The position numbers and the translations under genes were made by a program. Under the pieces are notes generated by a model. It searched no databases and was not told where the DNA came from. It worked only from the letters and a program-made list of their open reading frames with translations. From Chitinophaga japonensis (GTDB taxonomy: Bacteria > Bacteroidota > Bacteroidia > Chitinophagales > Chitinophagaceae), in NCBI RefSeq assembly GCF_007830125.1, contig NZ_VLLG01000002.1:1186550-1250549 (forward strand): a DNA stretch of 64,000 bases, written 5' to 3'. Below, piece by piece: positions 46,968 to 54,584 of the stretch; the stretch's first letter is position 1; each line of letters starts with the position of its first letter.

Positions 46968-48089
46968 ATGGAGAGTTTTAAAGACATATTTGACCAATAT
47001 AACTGGGATGCCGTGAAAGCGGACATCTACGGCAAAACCGCGCAGGACGTGGAGCGGGCGCTGGCAAACAACCGGCGCAGCCTGGATGATTTTATGGCCC
47101 TGCTGTCGCCGGCGGCGCAACCCTACCTGGAGCAGATGGCGCAGCTTAGCCACCAGCTCACCCGGCAGCGCTTTGGCAATACCATACAAATGTACATACC
47201 CCTGTACCTCTCCAATGAGTGCCAGAACATCTGCACTTATTGCGGGTTCAGCCTGGATAACAAGATCCGCCGCAAAACCCTGGATGAAGCGGAGATACTG
47301 CAGGAAGTGCAGGCCATCAAGGCCATGGGTTATGAGCACGTGCTGCTGGTAACCGGCGAGGCCTGGCAAACGGTGGGCGTGGAATATTTCAAAACGGCGC
47401 TGGAGCTGGTACGCCCGCACTTCTCCCATATCAGCATGGAAGTGCAGCCACTGGACGAGGCGGATTATGCGGCCCTGATACCGCTGGGCCTGCAAAGCGT
47501 GCTGGTGTACCAGGAAACCTATCACCAGGCGGATTACAAGCTGCACCACCCCAAGGGCCGCAAGTCCAATTTCCATTACCGGCTGGAAACCCCGGACCGG
47601 CTGGGCCGGGCCGGCATCTATAAAACCGGGCTGGGCGTATTGATAGGCCTGGAGGACTGGCGCACAGACAGCTTCTTTACCGCCCTGCACCTGCAGTACC
47701 TGGAGAAGACCTACTGGCAAACCCGGTACAGCATTTCTTTCCCGCGCCTGCGGCCCTGCGCCGGCGGGCTGCCGCCCAAAGTGGAAATGAACGACCGGGA
47801 GCTGGTGCAGCTCATCTGCGCTTACCGCCTGCTGGACCCCGATGTGGAGCTAAGTCTTTCCACCCGGGAGTCTGAACGTTTCCGCAACCATGTGATAAAG
47901 CTGGGCATCACCTCCCTGAGCGCCGGCTCCAGGACCAACCCCGGCGGTTATGCTGCCGACCCGCAATCCCTGGAACAGTTCGAGATATCGGACGAGCGCA
48001 GCCCTGCCGCCATTGCCGGCATGCTGCGGGCCCAGGGCTATGAGCCGGTATGGAAAGACTGGGACCGGGTGCTGGCCGGCAGCCGTTAA
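46968..48089 (+). CDS. thiH: 2-iminoacetate synthase (radical SAM)
   Basis: 373 residues. The radical SAM cluster motif is ECQNICTYCGF (C-x3-C-x2-C, about residues 84-91). Other ThiH segments are LLVTGEAWQTVGVEYF, LQSVLVYQETYHQADYKLHH and SISFPRLRPCAGG. It cleaves tyrosine to supply dehydroglycine to ThiG. It is the last gene of the operon and is separated from thiG by the repeat element. Confidence 0.97.
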   Translation: MESFKDIFDQYNWDAVKADIYGKTAQDVERALANNRRSLDDFMALLSPAAQPYLEQMAQLSHQLTRQRFGNTIQMYIPLYLSNECQNICTYCGFSLDNKIRRKTLDEAEILQEVQAIKAMGYEHVLLVTGEAWQTVGVEYFKTALELVRPHFSHISMEVQPLDEADYAALIPLGLQSVLVYQETYHQADYKLHHPKGRKSNFHYRLETPDRLGRAGIYKTGLGVLIGLEDWRTDSFFTALHLQYLEKTYWQTRYSISFPRLRPCAGGLPPKVEMNDRELVQLICAYRLLDPDVELSLSTRESERFRNHVIKLGITSLSAGSRTNPGGYAADPQSLEQFEISDERSPAAIAGMLRAQGYEPVWKDWDRVLAGSR

Positions 48090-48103
48090 CGAAGTACATA
48101 AAA

Positions 48104-48133
48104 AATGCCTTCCGCCTGCAGGCGGAAGGCATT
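48104..48133 (-). terminator. Perfect 30-base palindrome, terminator-like on the minus strand
   Basis: AATGCCTTCCGCCTG and CAGGCGGAAGGCATT pair perfectly. Only the minus strand has a T-run after the stem, so it best fits termination of the minus-strand DUF2383 unit about 170 bases away. It also lies 14 bases past thiH and may stop or protect that transcript. The sequence between here and 48304 shows no gene. Confidence 0.65.
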
Positions 48134-48304
48134 GTGAAAACCTAAATCCATTAATTATTAGAGCATTCTGGGGTGCTTATAGAGATAAGCAGTTACCGTA
48201 ACATCTGGTCCAAATTTAAGCCTGGCATAATGAACAACCTGATCAACCGGCCTGATTGAACAAAATGAATACGGATACCCCGGTTGCACAACCCAAATGG
48301 TGTA

Positions 48305-48763
48305 TCAGCCTACTTTCTCCATATCCCGGTATGTTTTAATAGTGTCGTGCGAACGCCGCAGGGCGCCTTTCTGGTTAGCGATCAGCTCCCTTACGCTGTA
48401 TGGCATGGGAGCGTCCGATGCCAGGGCCTCCTCGTAGGCGCGCTGGGCGGCGTCTTCCCCGTATTCGCAACTGGCCAGTATGGCGTGGCGGTTACTGCCG
48501 GTAAAGGTAGCCTTTACGTCCATCCAGGTGCGGTATATCTTACCGGAAGCCGTGGTCCCGGTCTCAATATCGCTGCCAAACTGTACCCGTTCCTGGTTCA
48601 GTTGGTCTACATAAGTGCGGCTCTCATCTACCATCCGCTGGAACAGCGCTTTCAGGTCGGCATCGTCTGTTTGCGCAATGGCTTTCTGGTAGCCTTCTAT
48701 ACGGTCATTATTAATTCTTACGAGGTCGCTTAGTAATTCGACTAATTTTTCATTGTGTTGCAT
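48305..48763 (-). CDS. DUF2383 ferritin-like four-helix protein (PA2169 family)
   Basis: 152 residues, nearly all helical. KLVELLSDLVRINNDRIEGY at the start, then RMVDESRTYVDQLNQERVQF, TGTTASGKIYRTWMDVKATF and GEDAAQRAYEEAL match the DUF2383/PA2169 group, which adopts a ferritin-like bundle and is often linked with envelope stress. A function is not established. It lies 33 bases after the Gfo/Idh gene on the same strand. Confidence 0.88.
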   Translation of the reverse strand: MQHNEKLVELLSDLVRINNDRIEGYQKAIAQTDDADLKALFQRMVDESRTYVDQLNQERVQFGSDIETGTTASGKIYRTWMDVKATFTGSNRHAILASCEYGEDAAQRAYEEALASDAPMPYSVRELIANQKGALRRSHDTIKTYRDMEKVG

Positions 48764-48796
48764 GGCTTACATTGTTTTGATGTTTGTAAATGATTT

Positions 48797-49831
48797 CTAC
48801 AGGCGTTCTTCCTTACCGGAAGCAATACTGCGGTAGATAGCTGCTATAATGCGTATGTCTTTCATTCCTTCCGTTCCGTTCACCGGCGATGGCGCCTTAT
48901 ACAGGATGCTGTATGCTACGTGGTCCAGCAGCAGCGCTTCGGGCATCACCTCGGGAAACTTCATGGCTTCCTTGTTCACCCGCCCCTGTATTCCTTCAAA
49001 AGTAAAGGCAGGGTCCAGGGAAAAGGCTCCCTTTTCTGCCTCCACTGTGATGAAGCTGTCTGTTGCCGAATAGCTGCAGGTACAATCTGCGATGGCGCCG
49101 GAAGGAAAGCGCATTTCCCACTGCACGGTGTCTTCCACTTCCTTGAATACATCCGGCCGTTTATTCTGCACGGACGCTTTCACCGCTACCGGCTCTTCTC
49201 CCGTCACGTAGCGGCAGGCCTGCACCAGGTATATGCCTACATCCAGCAGGGAGCCACCGCCGGCCAGCTCCTTATCCAGCCGCCAGCCGCTGCCGGCTTC
49301 CAGGTGGATGCTGTTGGCGGCTTGTATATGCTTTACCTTTCCCAGCACCCGGGTGGTGCCCAGCCTGGATATCTCCTGGTGGTATGGGCTGAACTGCAGG
49401 CGGTAGCTGGTATACAGTCTTACCCCGTGCTCCTTGCAGGCAGCCACCATTTCGGCGCATTCCTTTACCGTGGGCGCCAGCGGCTTTTCACACAGGATAT
49501 GCTTGCCGGCAGCCGCCGCCTTCAGCACATATTTGCAGTGCAGGCTGTTAGGCACTGCTATGTACACCAGTTGCACTGCATCATTGCGGCAGAGGGTATC
49601 CATTTCATCATAGTGCAGCACCTGTTCGCGGCGCACATGATAGCTGTCCGCCACCTGTTTTTTATCGTGGTCCTTCCCGCATATCACTGCTTCCAGGCCA
49701 CAGTAGTTGGTCTGGTGCAGGGCTGGTATAATGCGGTCCGTACTGTATTCACCCAAGCCTACGATTGCTATGCCCAGCTTTTGTTGTATGATCTCGCTAT
49801 CGCCCAGGGGCATTACTTTAGGAAAGGTCAT
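48797..49831 (-). CDS. Gfo/Idh/MocA-family NAD(P)-dependent oxidoreductase
   Basis: 344 residues. A Rossmann domain starts IAIVGLGEYSTDRIIPALHQ (glycine motif GLGEYS, residues about 24-29) and contains the family lysine in GKHILCEKPLAP. The C-terminal alpha/beta domain includes GGGSLLDVGIYLVQACRYV. Members oxidise or reduce sugars and sugar derivatives such as glucose-fructose or xylose. The substrate is not known. The gene is followed by DUF2383. Confidence 0.92.
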   Translation of the reverse strand: MTFPKVMPLGDSEIIQQKLGIAIVGLGEYSTDRIIPALHQTNYCGLEAVICGKDHDKKQVADSYHVRREQVLHYDEMDTLCRNDAVQLVYIAVPNSLHCKYVLKAAAAGKHILCEKPLAPTVKECAEMVAACKEHGVRLYTSYRLQFSPYHQEISRLGTTRVLGKVKHIQAANSIHLEAGSGWRLDKELAGGGSLLDVGIYLVQACRYVTGEEPVAVKASVQNKRPDVFKEVEDTVQWEMRFPSGAIADCTCSYSATDSFITVEAEKGAFSLDPAFTFEGIQGRVNKEAMKFPEVMPEALLLDHVAYSILYKAPSPVNGTEGMKDIRIIAAIYRSIASGKEERL

Positions 49832-50059
49832 GGCCTCGTTTTTTTAATTGGTATTTCAAAAATGCGACCATTTGAATGCGCATACGCGCAGCGGCCCGGG
49901 ATGCATTTTCAGGCCCTGTTTATGACCTATTTTTTGCCCGCATGGTGGAATCCCTTCCACAGCAAAAAAACAGGGGTAAAGCCCCTATGTCATTATAAAT
50001 AAAGCACTACGGGGTTGGCACAGATTTTTTACCTGGGTTGGTAACCAAAACGTTTTCAT

Positions 50060-50218
50060 ATGAGAAGCATACTGTATCTGATAGCCCTTATTTTGATCAT
50101 AGGATGGGTGTTAGGCTTCTTTGTGTATTCAGCAGGCGCGTTGATACATGCGTTGCTGGTATTGGCCGTTATTGCGATCCTTTTAAGCATTATACGGGGA
50201 AGGGCACCAATAGAGTAA
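50060..50218 (+). CDS. lmo0937-family small membrane protein (52 aa)
   Basis: 52 residues starting MRSILYLIALILIIGWVLGF, with two hydrophobic helices (about 3-22 and 28-46) joined by YSAGALIH and a short basic tail IIRGRAPIE. This matches the DUF5670/lmo0937 family of tiny membrane proteins common in Bacteroidota. Its function is unknown; some homologues are stress-induced. It is monocistronic with its own terminator. The 228-bp gap upstream (49832-50059) holds only a small hairpin (GTGGAA-TCCC-TTCCAC, 49945-49960). Confidence 0.85.
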   Translation: MRSILYLIALILIIGWVLGFFVYSAGALIHALLVLAVIAILLSIIRGRAPIE

Positions 50219-50234
50219 TTGATCTTTGACGAAT

Positions 50235-50290
50235 AATGCCGCATGCCTGATGAATGATCAGCGATCACTTATTATGCATGCGGCATTTTT
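50235..50290 (+). terminator. Terminator of the lmo0937-family gene
   Basis: AATGCCGCATGC and GCATGCGGCATT form a perfect 12-base stem around a loop of about 29 bases, followed by TTT, 17 bases after the stop codon. Confidence 0.8.
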
Positions 50291-50303
50291 CTTTCACGGT
50301 GTT

Positions 50304-51332
50304 TTATCTAAAGACATGGTATCCCGTACTATCATGTGTAACCTTCAGCCGGTTGAGGGTGGCTATTGTTTGCAGTATGCCTTCCGGGGCGTCGCTTTTG
50401 CGGATCTGCCCCGTGAAATAATATTTACGTAACTGCTGCGGGGAAAAGGTAATACGGACCTTATACACGGCTTCAAACCGGTCCAGCACTTCGGGCAGGG
50501 GTACGCTGGTAAACAGGAGCTCTTCACCGTTGTCTTTGATGTTGCCTTTTAATGGCGCCCGGGGCGTGCTTTCCGGCTGCCCGTACCGGTACACGGTAAG
50601 CGAGCGTTGTCCCTTGTTGAAAGCGCATTCCTGGCCGGGCGTTAAATACACCATCTCCCCAGCGGCTGGAGCTCCTGTGGTTTTTACCATTACCTTGCCG
50701 GACAGCAATCTTACCTTCACGGTCTTATGCCCTTCATATGCACAGATCCTGAAAGTGGTGCCCAGCACGGTGGTTGCTACATTTCCTGAATATACGATAA
50801 ATGGTCGTCCCTCTTCTTTTGTTACCCGGAAAGTGGCGGCGCCCTCCAGGTACAGTGCCCGCTGTGTGGCCGTAAATCCATGCCGCCAGCGCAGCGTGCT
50901 GCCGGTTTCCAGCATTACTTCCGAGCTGTCCGGCAATACAATACGCCGGGTGTTGCGGCCGGTGTGCCGCACCAGGGTATCCCGGGCGGGCGCCTCCCGT
51001 CGCTGGCTGGCGATGGCGGCAGCGGGCTGCTCCACCTTACGATGCAACTGCCACCAGGCGCCGCCTGCGCCCAGCAGGAGGATGACGGCAGCAGCAGCGG
51101 CCCAGTTGCGGTACCGGTATCTCTTTGCTGCAAGGCGTACCTGGTCCAGCATCTGCTCACTATCAGCGGCCCGCAGGCGGGCGCCCGGTTCAAAGGCCTC
51201 CCATTCCTGCTCCGGCAATATCGCCTCCAGTTCTTCCGGGTGCTGCTCCAGGTACTTTGCCACAGTGGCGGCTTCCAGGGCGGTACACTGGCCCTGTAAG
51301 AACTTTTCTATGAGTGCACGGTCTATCATCAT
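50304..51332 (-). CDS. FecR-family anti-sigma factor (orphan locus)
   Basis: 342 residues. Cytoplasmic N-terminal anti-sigma part, one membrane helix (WAAAAAVILLLGAGGAWW, about residues 76-93), periplasmic FecR domain (LPDSSEVMLETGSTLRWRHG; ALYLEGAATFRVT) and a C-terminal DUF4974-like end (LPEVLDRFEAVYKVRITFSP). It pairs with the ECF sigma gene just upstream. No SusC/SusD or other TonB transporter is encoded beside it. A -7 box (51337-51344) five bases before its ATG could give a leaderless transcript. Confidence 0.92.
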   Translation of the reverse strand: MMIDRALIEKFLQGQCTALEAATVAKYLEQHPEELEAILPEQEWEAFEPGARLRAADSEQMLDQVRLAAKRYRYRNWAAAAAVILLLGAGGAWWQLHRKVEQPAAAIASQRREAPARDTLVRHTGRNTRRIVLPDSSEVMLETGSTLRWRHGFTATQRALYLEGAATFRVTKEEGRPFIVYSGNVATTVLGTTFRICAYEGHKTVKVRLLSGKVMVKTTGAPAAGEMVYLTPGQECAFNKGQRSLTVYRYGQPESTPRAPLKGNIKDNGEELLFTSVPLPEVLDRFEAVYKVRITFSPQQLRKYYFTGQIRKSDAPEGILQTIATLNRLKVTHDSTGYHVFR

Positions 51333-51336
51333 GTGG

Positions 51337-51344
51337 CAAAAGTA
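51337..51344 (-). promoter_or_regulatory. -7-like box (TACTTTTG) just before the FecR start
   Basis: Exact TAnnTTTG match on the minus strand, ending five bases upstream of the FecR ATG. If active it would make an almost leaderless mRNA independent of the sigma gene. A chance match is possible. Confidence 0.35.
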
Positions 51345-51409
51345 AAATCCCGGTTCCTAATATACTACGCTGGAAAAGTGGATTGCACCCACCGGGTGTG
51401 CGGAATTTG

Positions 51410-51916
51410 TTACAGTACTTCCCGAAGCTGCTTGATAGCGCGGTTCAACTGGTTTTCCACTGTTTTTACAGAGAGGGAAAGGCGGGCGGCAATTTCGCGG
51501 TTGGAGAACCCGTCAATACGGTACTGGAATATCTTCTTCCTGCCGGGAGGCAGGGTCTCAATAGCCTGGCGCACCAGGTGCAGGGTTTCCCGCTCCTCGC
51601 GGGCGGCCGTGGTGTCCTCCGTTTCCGGCAGCCAGTGGTTGGGCAGGGACACGGACCGTTGCTGGGCCTTGCGGCGCAGCACATCTATTAGAGTGGTCCT
51701 GGCTATGCGGAACAGTTGCTGGGATAAGGGCAGCTCCTCGTTCAAACTACTGCGGTACCGCCACAGCTTGATAAAGGTAAGCTGTACCAGCTCTTCCGCC
51801 ACATCTGCTGCGGTGGTGCGTTTCAGGAAATAGTAATACAGTTTTTCGTGAAACTGGTAATATACTTCTTCAAAAACGGCAAAGGATCCGGATCTTATGG
51901 CGGCGATCTGATGCAT
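51410..51916 (-). CDS. ECF-type RNA polymerase sigma factor (orphan locus)
   Basis: 168 residues from the ATG at 51916. Region 2 (FEEVYYQFHEKLYYYFLKRT; ELVQLTFIKLWRYRS) and region 4 (YRIDGFSNREIAARLSLSVKTVENQL) are those of a Bacteroidota FecI-like sigma factor. It is followed after 77 bases by its FecR partner. Unlike the pair at 22-23 kb, no TonB-dependent transporter is adjacent, so it may control a distant locus or be a remnant of one. Confidence 0.93.
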   Translation of the reverse strand: MHQIAAIRSGSFAVFEEVYYQFHEKLYYYFLKRTTAADVAEELVQLTFIKLWRYRSSLNEELPLSQQLFRIARTTLIDVLRRKAQQRSVSLPNHWLPETEDTTAAREERETLHLVRQAIETLPPGRKKIFQYRIDGFSNREIAARLSLSVKTVENQLNRAIKQLREVL

Positions 51917-51980
51917 GAAAACGGCTAACCGGCAACATAGATACAATTTTTCCGCGGGAAATAAAAGTTCCGCAAGCCGG

Positions 51981-52064
51981 CATATCTATTACAAACCGGT
52001 ATTTTACATCTCCTTTCAGCATCCTGTCGTATGCCCCGTTGATCTGCTGATCCGGCATCTTTTC
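51981..52064 (-). pseudogene. C-terminal relic of a zinc-type alcohol dehydrogenase
   Basis: The minus-strand reading contains PDQQINGAYDRMLKGDVKYR followed by FVIDM, very like the last 30 residues of Bacteroidota NAD(P)-dependent zinc alcohol dehydrogenases (…INEAYERMLKGDVKYRFVIDM…). Nothing upstream of it on that strand resembles the rest of the enzyme; instead the Nudix gene starts 33 bases beyond its edge. It lies upstream of the ECF sigma gene. I read it as a fossil of a deleted gene. Confidence 0.7.
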
Positions 52065-52096
52065 AAACTTGCCCATGTGTACAAAATTTAATACTA

Positions 52097-52104
52097 TAAT
52101 TTTG
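52097..52104 (+). promoter_or_regulatory. -7 box (TAATTTTG) directly before the Nudix gene
   Basis: Exact TAnnTTTG match ending five bases before the ATG at 52110, which suggests a leaderless transcript. Confidence 0.5.
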
Positions 52105-52109
52105 CAGGT

Positions 52110-52589
52110 ATGGGCAAAACCAGTGCAGGTATACTATTATACCGCTACCGGGATCAGTTGCAGGTACTGCTGGTGCATCCCGGCGGGCCTTTCTGGGCAA
52201 AAAAGGATGCGGGCGCCTGGTCTATTCCCAAAGGAGAGGCCGAAAACGGCGATGGCCTGCTGAGCGCCGCCTTGCGGGAGTTTGAAGAGGAAACCGGCAT
52301 GCGGCCGGCCGCAGACCCGGATACCCTCCTGCCCCTGGAGCCGGTAAAACAAAAGGGCGGCAAACTGGTGCATGCCTGGGCCCTGCAGGGCGACCTGGAT
52401 ACCACGGATATCCGCAGCAATACCTTTGAAATGGAATGGCCCCCGCGCTCCGGTAAAACAAGGTCCTTCCCTGAAGTGGACAAAGCCGCCTGGCTGCCCA
52501 TTCCCGAAGCGCGGCAAAAGATACTGGCAGGCCAACTGCCGCTGATAGACCAGTTGCTAAGCATACTCCCGGATACGCCTTTGCGATAG
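52110..52589 (+). CDS. Nudix hydrolase
   Basis: 159 residues. It begins MGKTSAGILLYRYRDQLQVL and has the Nudix box GEAENGDGLLSAALREFEEETG with the REFEEET catalytic core (about residues 42-63). It hydrolyses a nucleoside-diphosphate-linked compound; the group with the start KTSAGILLYR and C-terminal FPEVDKAAWLPIPEARQKIL is a Bacteroidota/Proteobacteria family of unproven substrate. The AAA ATPase gene follows after 51 bases on the same strand. Confidence 0.93.
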   Translation: MGKTSAGILLYRYRDQLQVLLVHPGGPFWAKKDAGAWSIPKGEAENGDGLLSAALREFEEETGMRPAADPDTLLPLEPVKQKGGKLVHAWALQGDLDTTDIRSNTFEMEWPPRSGKTRSFPEVDKAAWLPIPEARQKILAGQLPLIDQLLSILPDTPLR

Positions 52590-52640
52590 TGCCGGCATTT
52601 TTTTCAATCACTCAATCATTATCACTTAAACATTATTCAT

Positions 52641-53201
52641 ATGATTGCAACAACTCCATGCTGCAAAGCGCAATGCTTTGTATTGACCGGTGGCCCCGGC
52701 GCAGGCAAAACCACCGTACTCGCAGCACTGGAAAAAACAGGATATGCCGTTATGCCCGAAGTGGCCCGCGAGATCATCCGGGAGCAGGTAGCTGCCGGCG
52801 GAGACGGGGTGCCCTGGCGGAACATGCCGCTTTACACACAATTGATGCAAGTGCGCACCATTGCGGCCTTTTATGACGCGCCACCAGCCGGCGCCTGTTT
52901 TTATGACCGCGGCATACCGGACGTGATCTGCCATACGCGGCTCAACCAGTTGCCGGAGGATGCCATGCTGCACACCGCCGCCGGGCTGCTACGGTACAAC
53001 CGGCGGGTATTCTTGTTCCCGCCCTGGGAAGCAATCTATCACACCGATACGGAAAGGAAACAGACTTTTGCGGAAGCAGTACGTACTTACGAGGTGCTGC
53101 GGCAGGTATACCAGGCATATGATTATGAGCTGGTGGAGGTGCCGAAAGGTGCGGTGGAGGAAAGAGTAGCATTTGTCATCAGCAGGATATCATCCTGCTA
53201 A
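52641..53201 (+). CDS. AAA-family ATPase / NadR-like kinase
   Basis: 186 residues with Walker A TGGPGAGKTT (about residues 16-25) and the family-typical GYAVMPEVAREIIREQ and CFYDRGIPDVICHTR segments. This is the AAA_28 P-loop group, related to the kinase domain of NadR, and probably phosphorylates a small metabolite. The substrate is unknown. It probably forms an operon with the Nudix gene. Confidence 0.85.
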   Translation: MIATTPCCKAQCFVLTGGPGAGKTTVLAALEKTGYAVMPEVAREIIREQVAAGGDGVPWRNMPLYTQLMQVRTIAAFYDAPPAGACFYDRGIPDVICHTRLNQLPEDAMLHTAAGLLRYNRRVFLFPPWEAIYHTDTERKQTFAEAVRTYEVLRQVYQAYDYELVEVPKGAVEERVAFVISRISSC

Positions 53202-53204
53202 TAC

Positions 53205-53233
53205 GTGCGCCACACCTTCGGGGTATGGCGCAC
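53205..53233. terminator. Hairpin between convergent AAA ATPase and tldE-like genes
   Basis: GTGCGCCA-ACC-TTCG-GG-TGGCGCAC forms a stable stem with a UUCG-type loop and a minor bulge, located between two convergent genes (AAA ATPase stop at 53201; TldE-like stop at 53241). There is no clear T-run, so it may be a bidirectional terminator or a 3' end stabiliser. Confidence 0.5.
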
Positions 53234-53240
53234 GCAGATC

Positions 53241-54575
53241 TTATACCGCATCGGACAGTGAAGTAAAAGTAAAGTCGCGCAGCTTCATGGGCGGCACCAG
53301 GTAGCTGCGGTAAGATTCCACGCTGATGGTGCGCTCCGGTTTACCCAGGGCTTCCACGTTGTTCAGCATGATCACGGGGCTTTCATTAAAACGGAAATTT
53401 TTGATCGGGTGTTTGATCACGCCGTTTTCTATGTAAAAGGTGCCGTCGCGGGTAAGGCCGGTCAGCAAAAGCGTTTGCGGGTCCACCATGCGGATGTACC
53501 AGAGCCGTGATACCAGTATGCCGCGTTCCGTGCTCCTGATCAGCTCTTCCAGAGAGACATCGCCCCCTTCCATAATAATGTTGCCGGGGCGCGGCACCGG
53601 CTTTACACCTTTCTTTTGCGCCCAGAAACGCGAGTAGCTTAAATTCTTTACCACGCCTTTTTCAATCCAACTGGTCTTTTCCAGCGGCATGCCTTCACCG
53701 TTCCAGGTGCCGGAAGGCAGCTCGGGATGGAAAGGATCGGAGTAAATGGTGACCTTATCGTCCATCAGTTGCTCACCCAGCCGGTTGCCGCCGCCCGGCC
53801 TGCTCATAAAGCTGCGGCCTTCATCCGCATTGCGGGCATCCAGTCCGCGGAACAGGTTTTCCATCATATAAGCTGCCGCCACCGGCTCCAGTATCACGGT
53901 GTACCGGCCCGGTTCAATGGCTTTGGCATTGGCGGAGCCATTGGCTTTGGAGGCGGATACCTGCGTAGCGCTGTAGGTATCCAGCTTGCGGATGTCATTA
54001 TACCCGCGGGCGGCATAGCCGGAGCCGGTACCTGCCTGGTTGCGGGTGGTGATGCTGAAGATAACGTCCGTATCGGTATTGTAGGCGAACAGTCCTTTGG
54101 AATTAGCCAGCGCATTAAAGCTGGTGGTGTTCTCCAGGAAGCCCGCCGCCTCCAGCTTCGCATCTTTGGCTACCTGTATGCTCTTTGCCACCGCAGCGGC
54201 GCGGGTATCCGGCGTAACGGCGGCCGTGGCCGGCACGTAGGTAATGCTGTCCTTATACGTTTGGGGGCCCGGGAGCGGCATGTATTCCGGGTCTTCCGGG
54301 GCCAGTTGCGCCAGCTCTTCGGCACGGCGCACGGCCTTTTCCAGGGAAGCGTCGTCAAATTCGTTAATGGTGGTGGTACCGGTTTTCTTACCGAAGGTAG
54401 CGCTGATGGAAAGGCTTAGCGTGCTGATGTCTCCGGCGGTGGACACGGCGTTACGGGCATAGCGGATGTTGCCGCCCTCACGGCCGGTGAGGCTGGCCTC
54501 ACATTCATCTGCTTTGGAAAAGCCCAGCACTTTTTTCAGCAGTGCCTGTGCTTCGTCTTTATTAAGTATAGCCAT
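53241..54575 (-). CDS. TldE/PmbA-like metalloprotease family protein (non-catalytic partner)
   Basis: 444 residues of the TldD/PmbA family. It lacks the zinc HExxxH motif present in its neighbour, as does TldE of E. coli, where TldD and TldE form a heterodimeric protease. Segments: RYARNAVSTAGDISTLSLSI, EGRSFMSRPGGGNRLGEQLM, GEGMPLEKTSWIEKGVVKNL and GNIIMEGGDVSLEELI. No signal peptide is seen. It begins 9 bases after the TldD-like gene ends, so the two are cotranscribed. Confidence 0.9.
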   Translation of the reverse strand: MAILNKDEAQALLKKVLGFSKADECEASLTGREGGNIRYARNAVSTAGDISTLSLSISATFGKKTGTTTINEFDDASLEKAVRRAEELAQLAPEDPEYMPLPGPQTYKDSITYVPATAAVTPDTRAAAVAKSIQVAKDAKLEAAGFLENTTSFNALANSKGLFAYNTDTDVIFSITTRNQAGTGSGYAARGYNDIRKLDTYSATQVSASKANGSANAKAIEPGRYTVILEPVAAAYMMENLFRGLDARNADEGRSFMSRPGGGNRLGEQLMDDKVTIYSDPFHPELPSGTWNGEGMPLEKTSWIEKGVVKNLSYSRFWAQKKGVKPVPRPGNIIMEGGDVSLEELIRSTERGILVSRLWYIRMVDPQTLLLTGLTRDGTFYIENGVIKHPIKNFRFNESPVIMLNNVEALGKPERTISVESYRSYLVPPMKLRDFTFTSLSDAV

Positions 54576-54584
54576 AATAGTCGG

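Noticed and set aside
48134..48304. TAAATTTG on the minus strand at 48211-48218 as a promoter
   Set aside because: It matches the -7 pattern but no minus-strand gene lies downstream; thiH is on the plus strand.
49945..49960. Hairpin GTGGAA-TCCC-TTCCAC as a terminator
   Set aside because: The stem is short, lacks a T-run on either strand, and no gene ends next to it.
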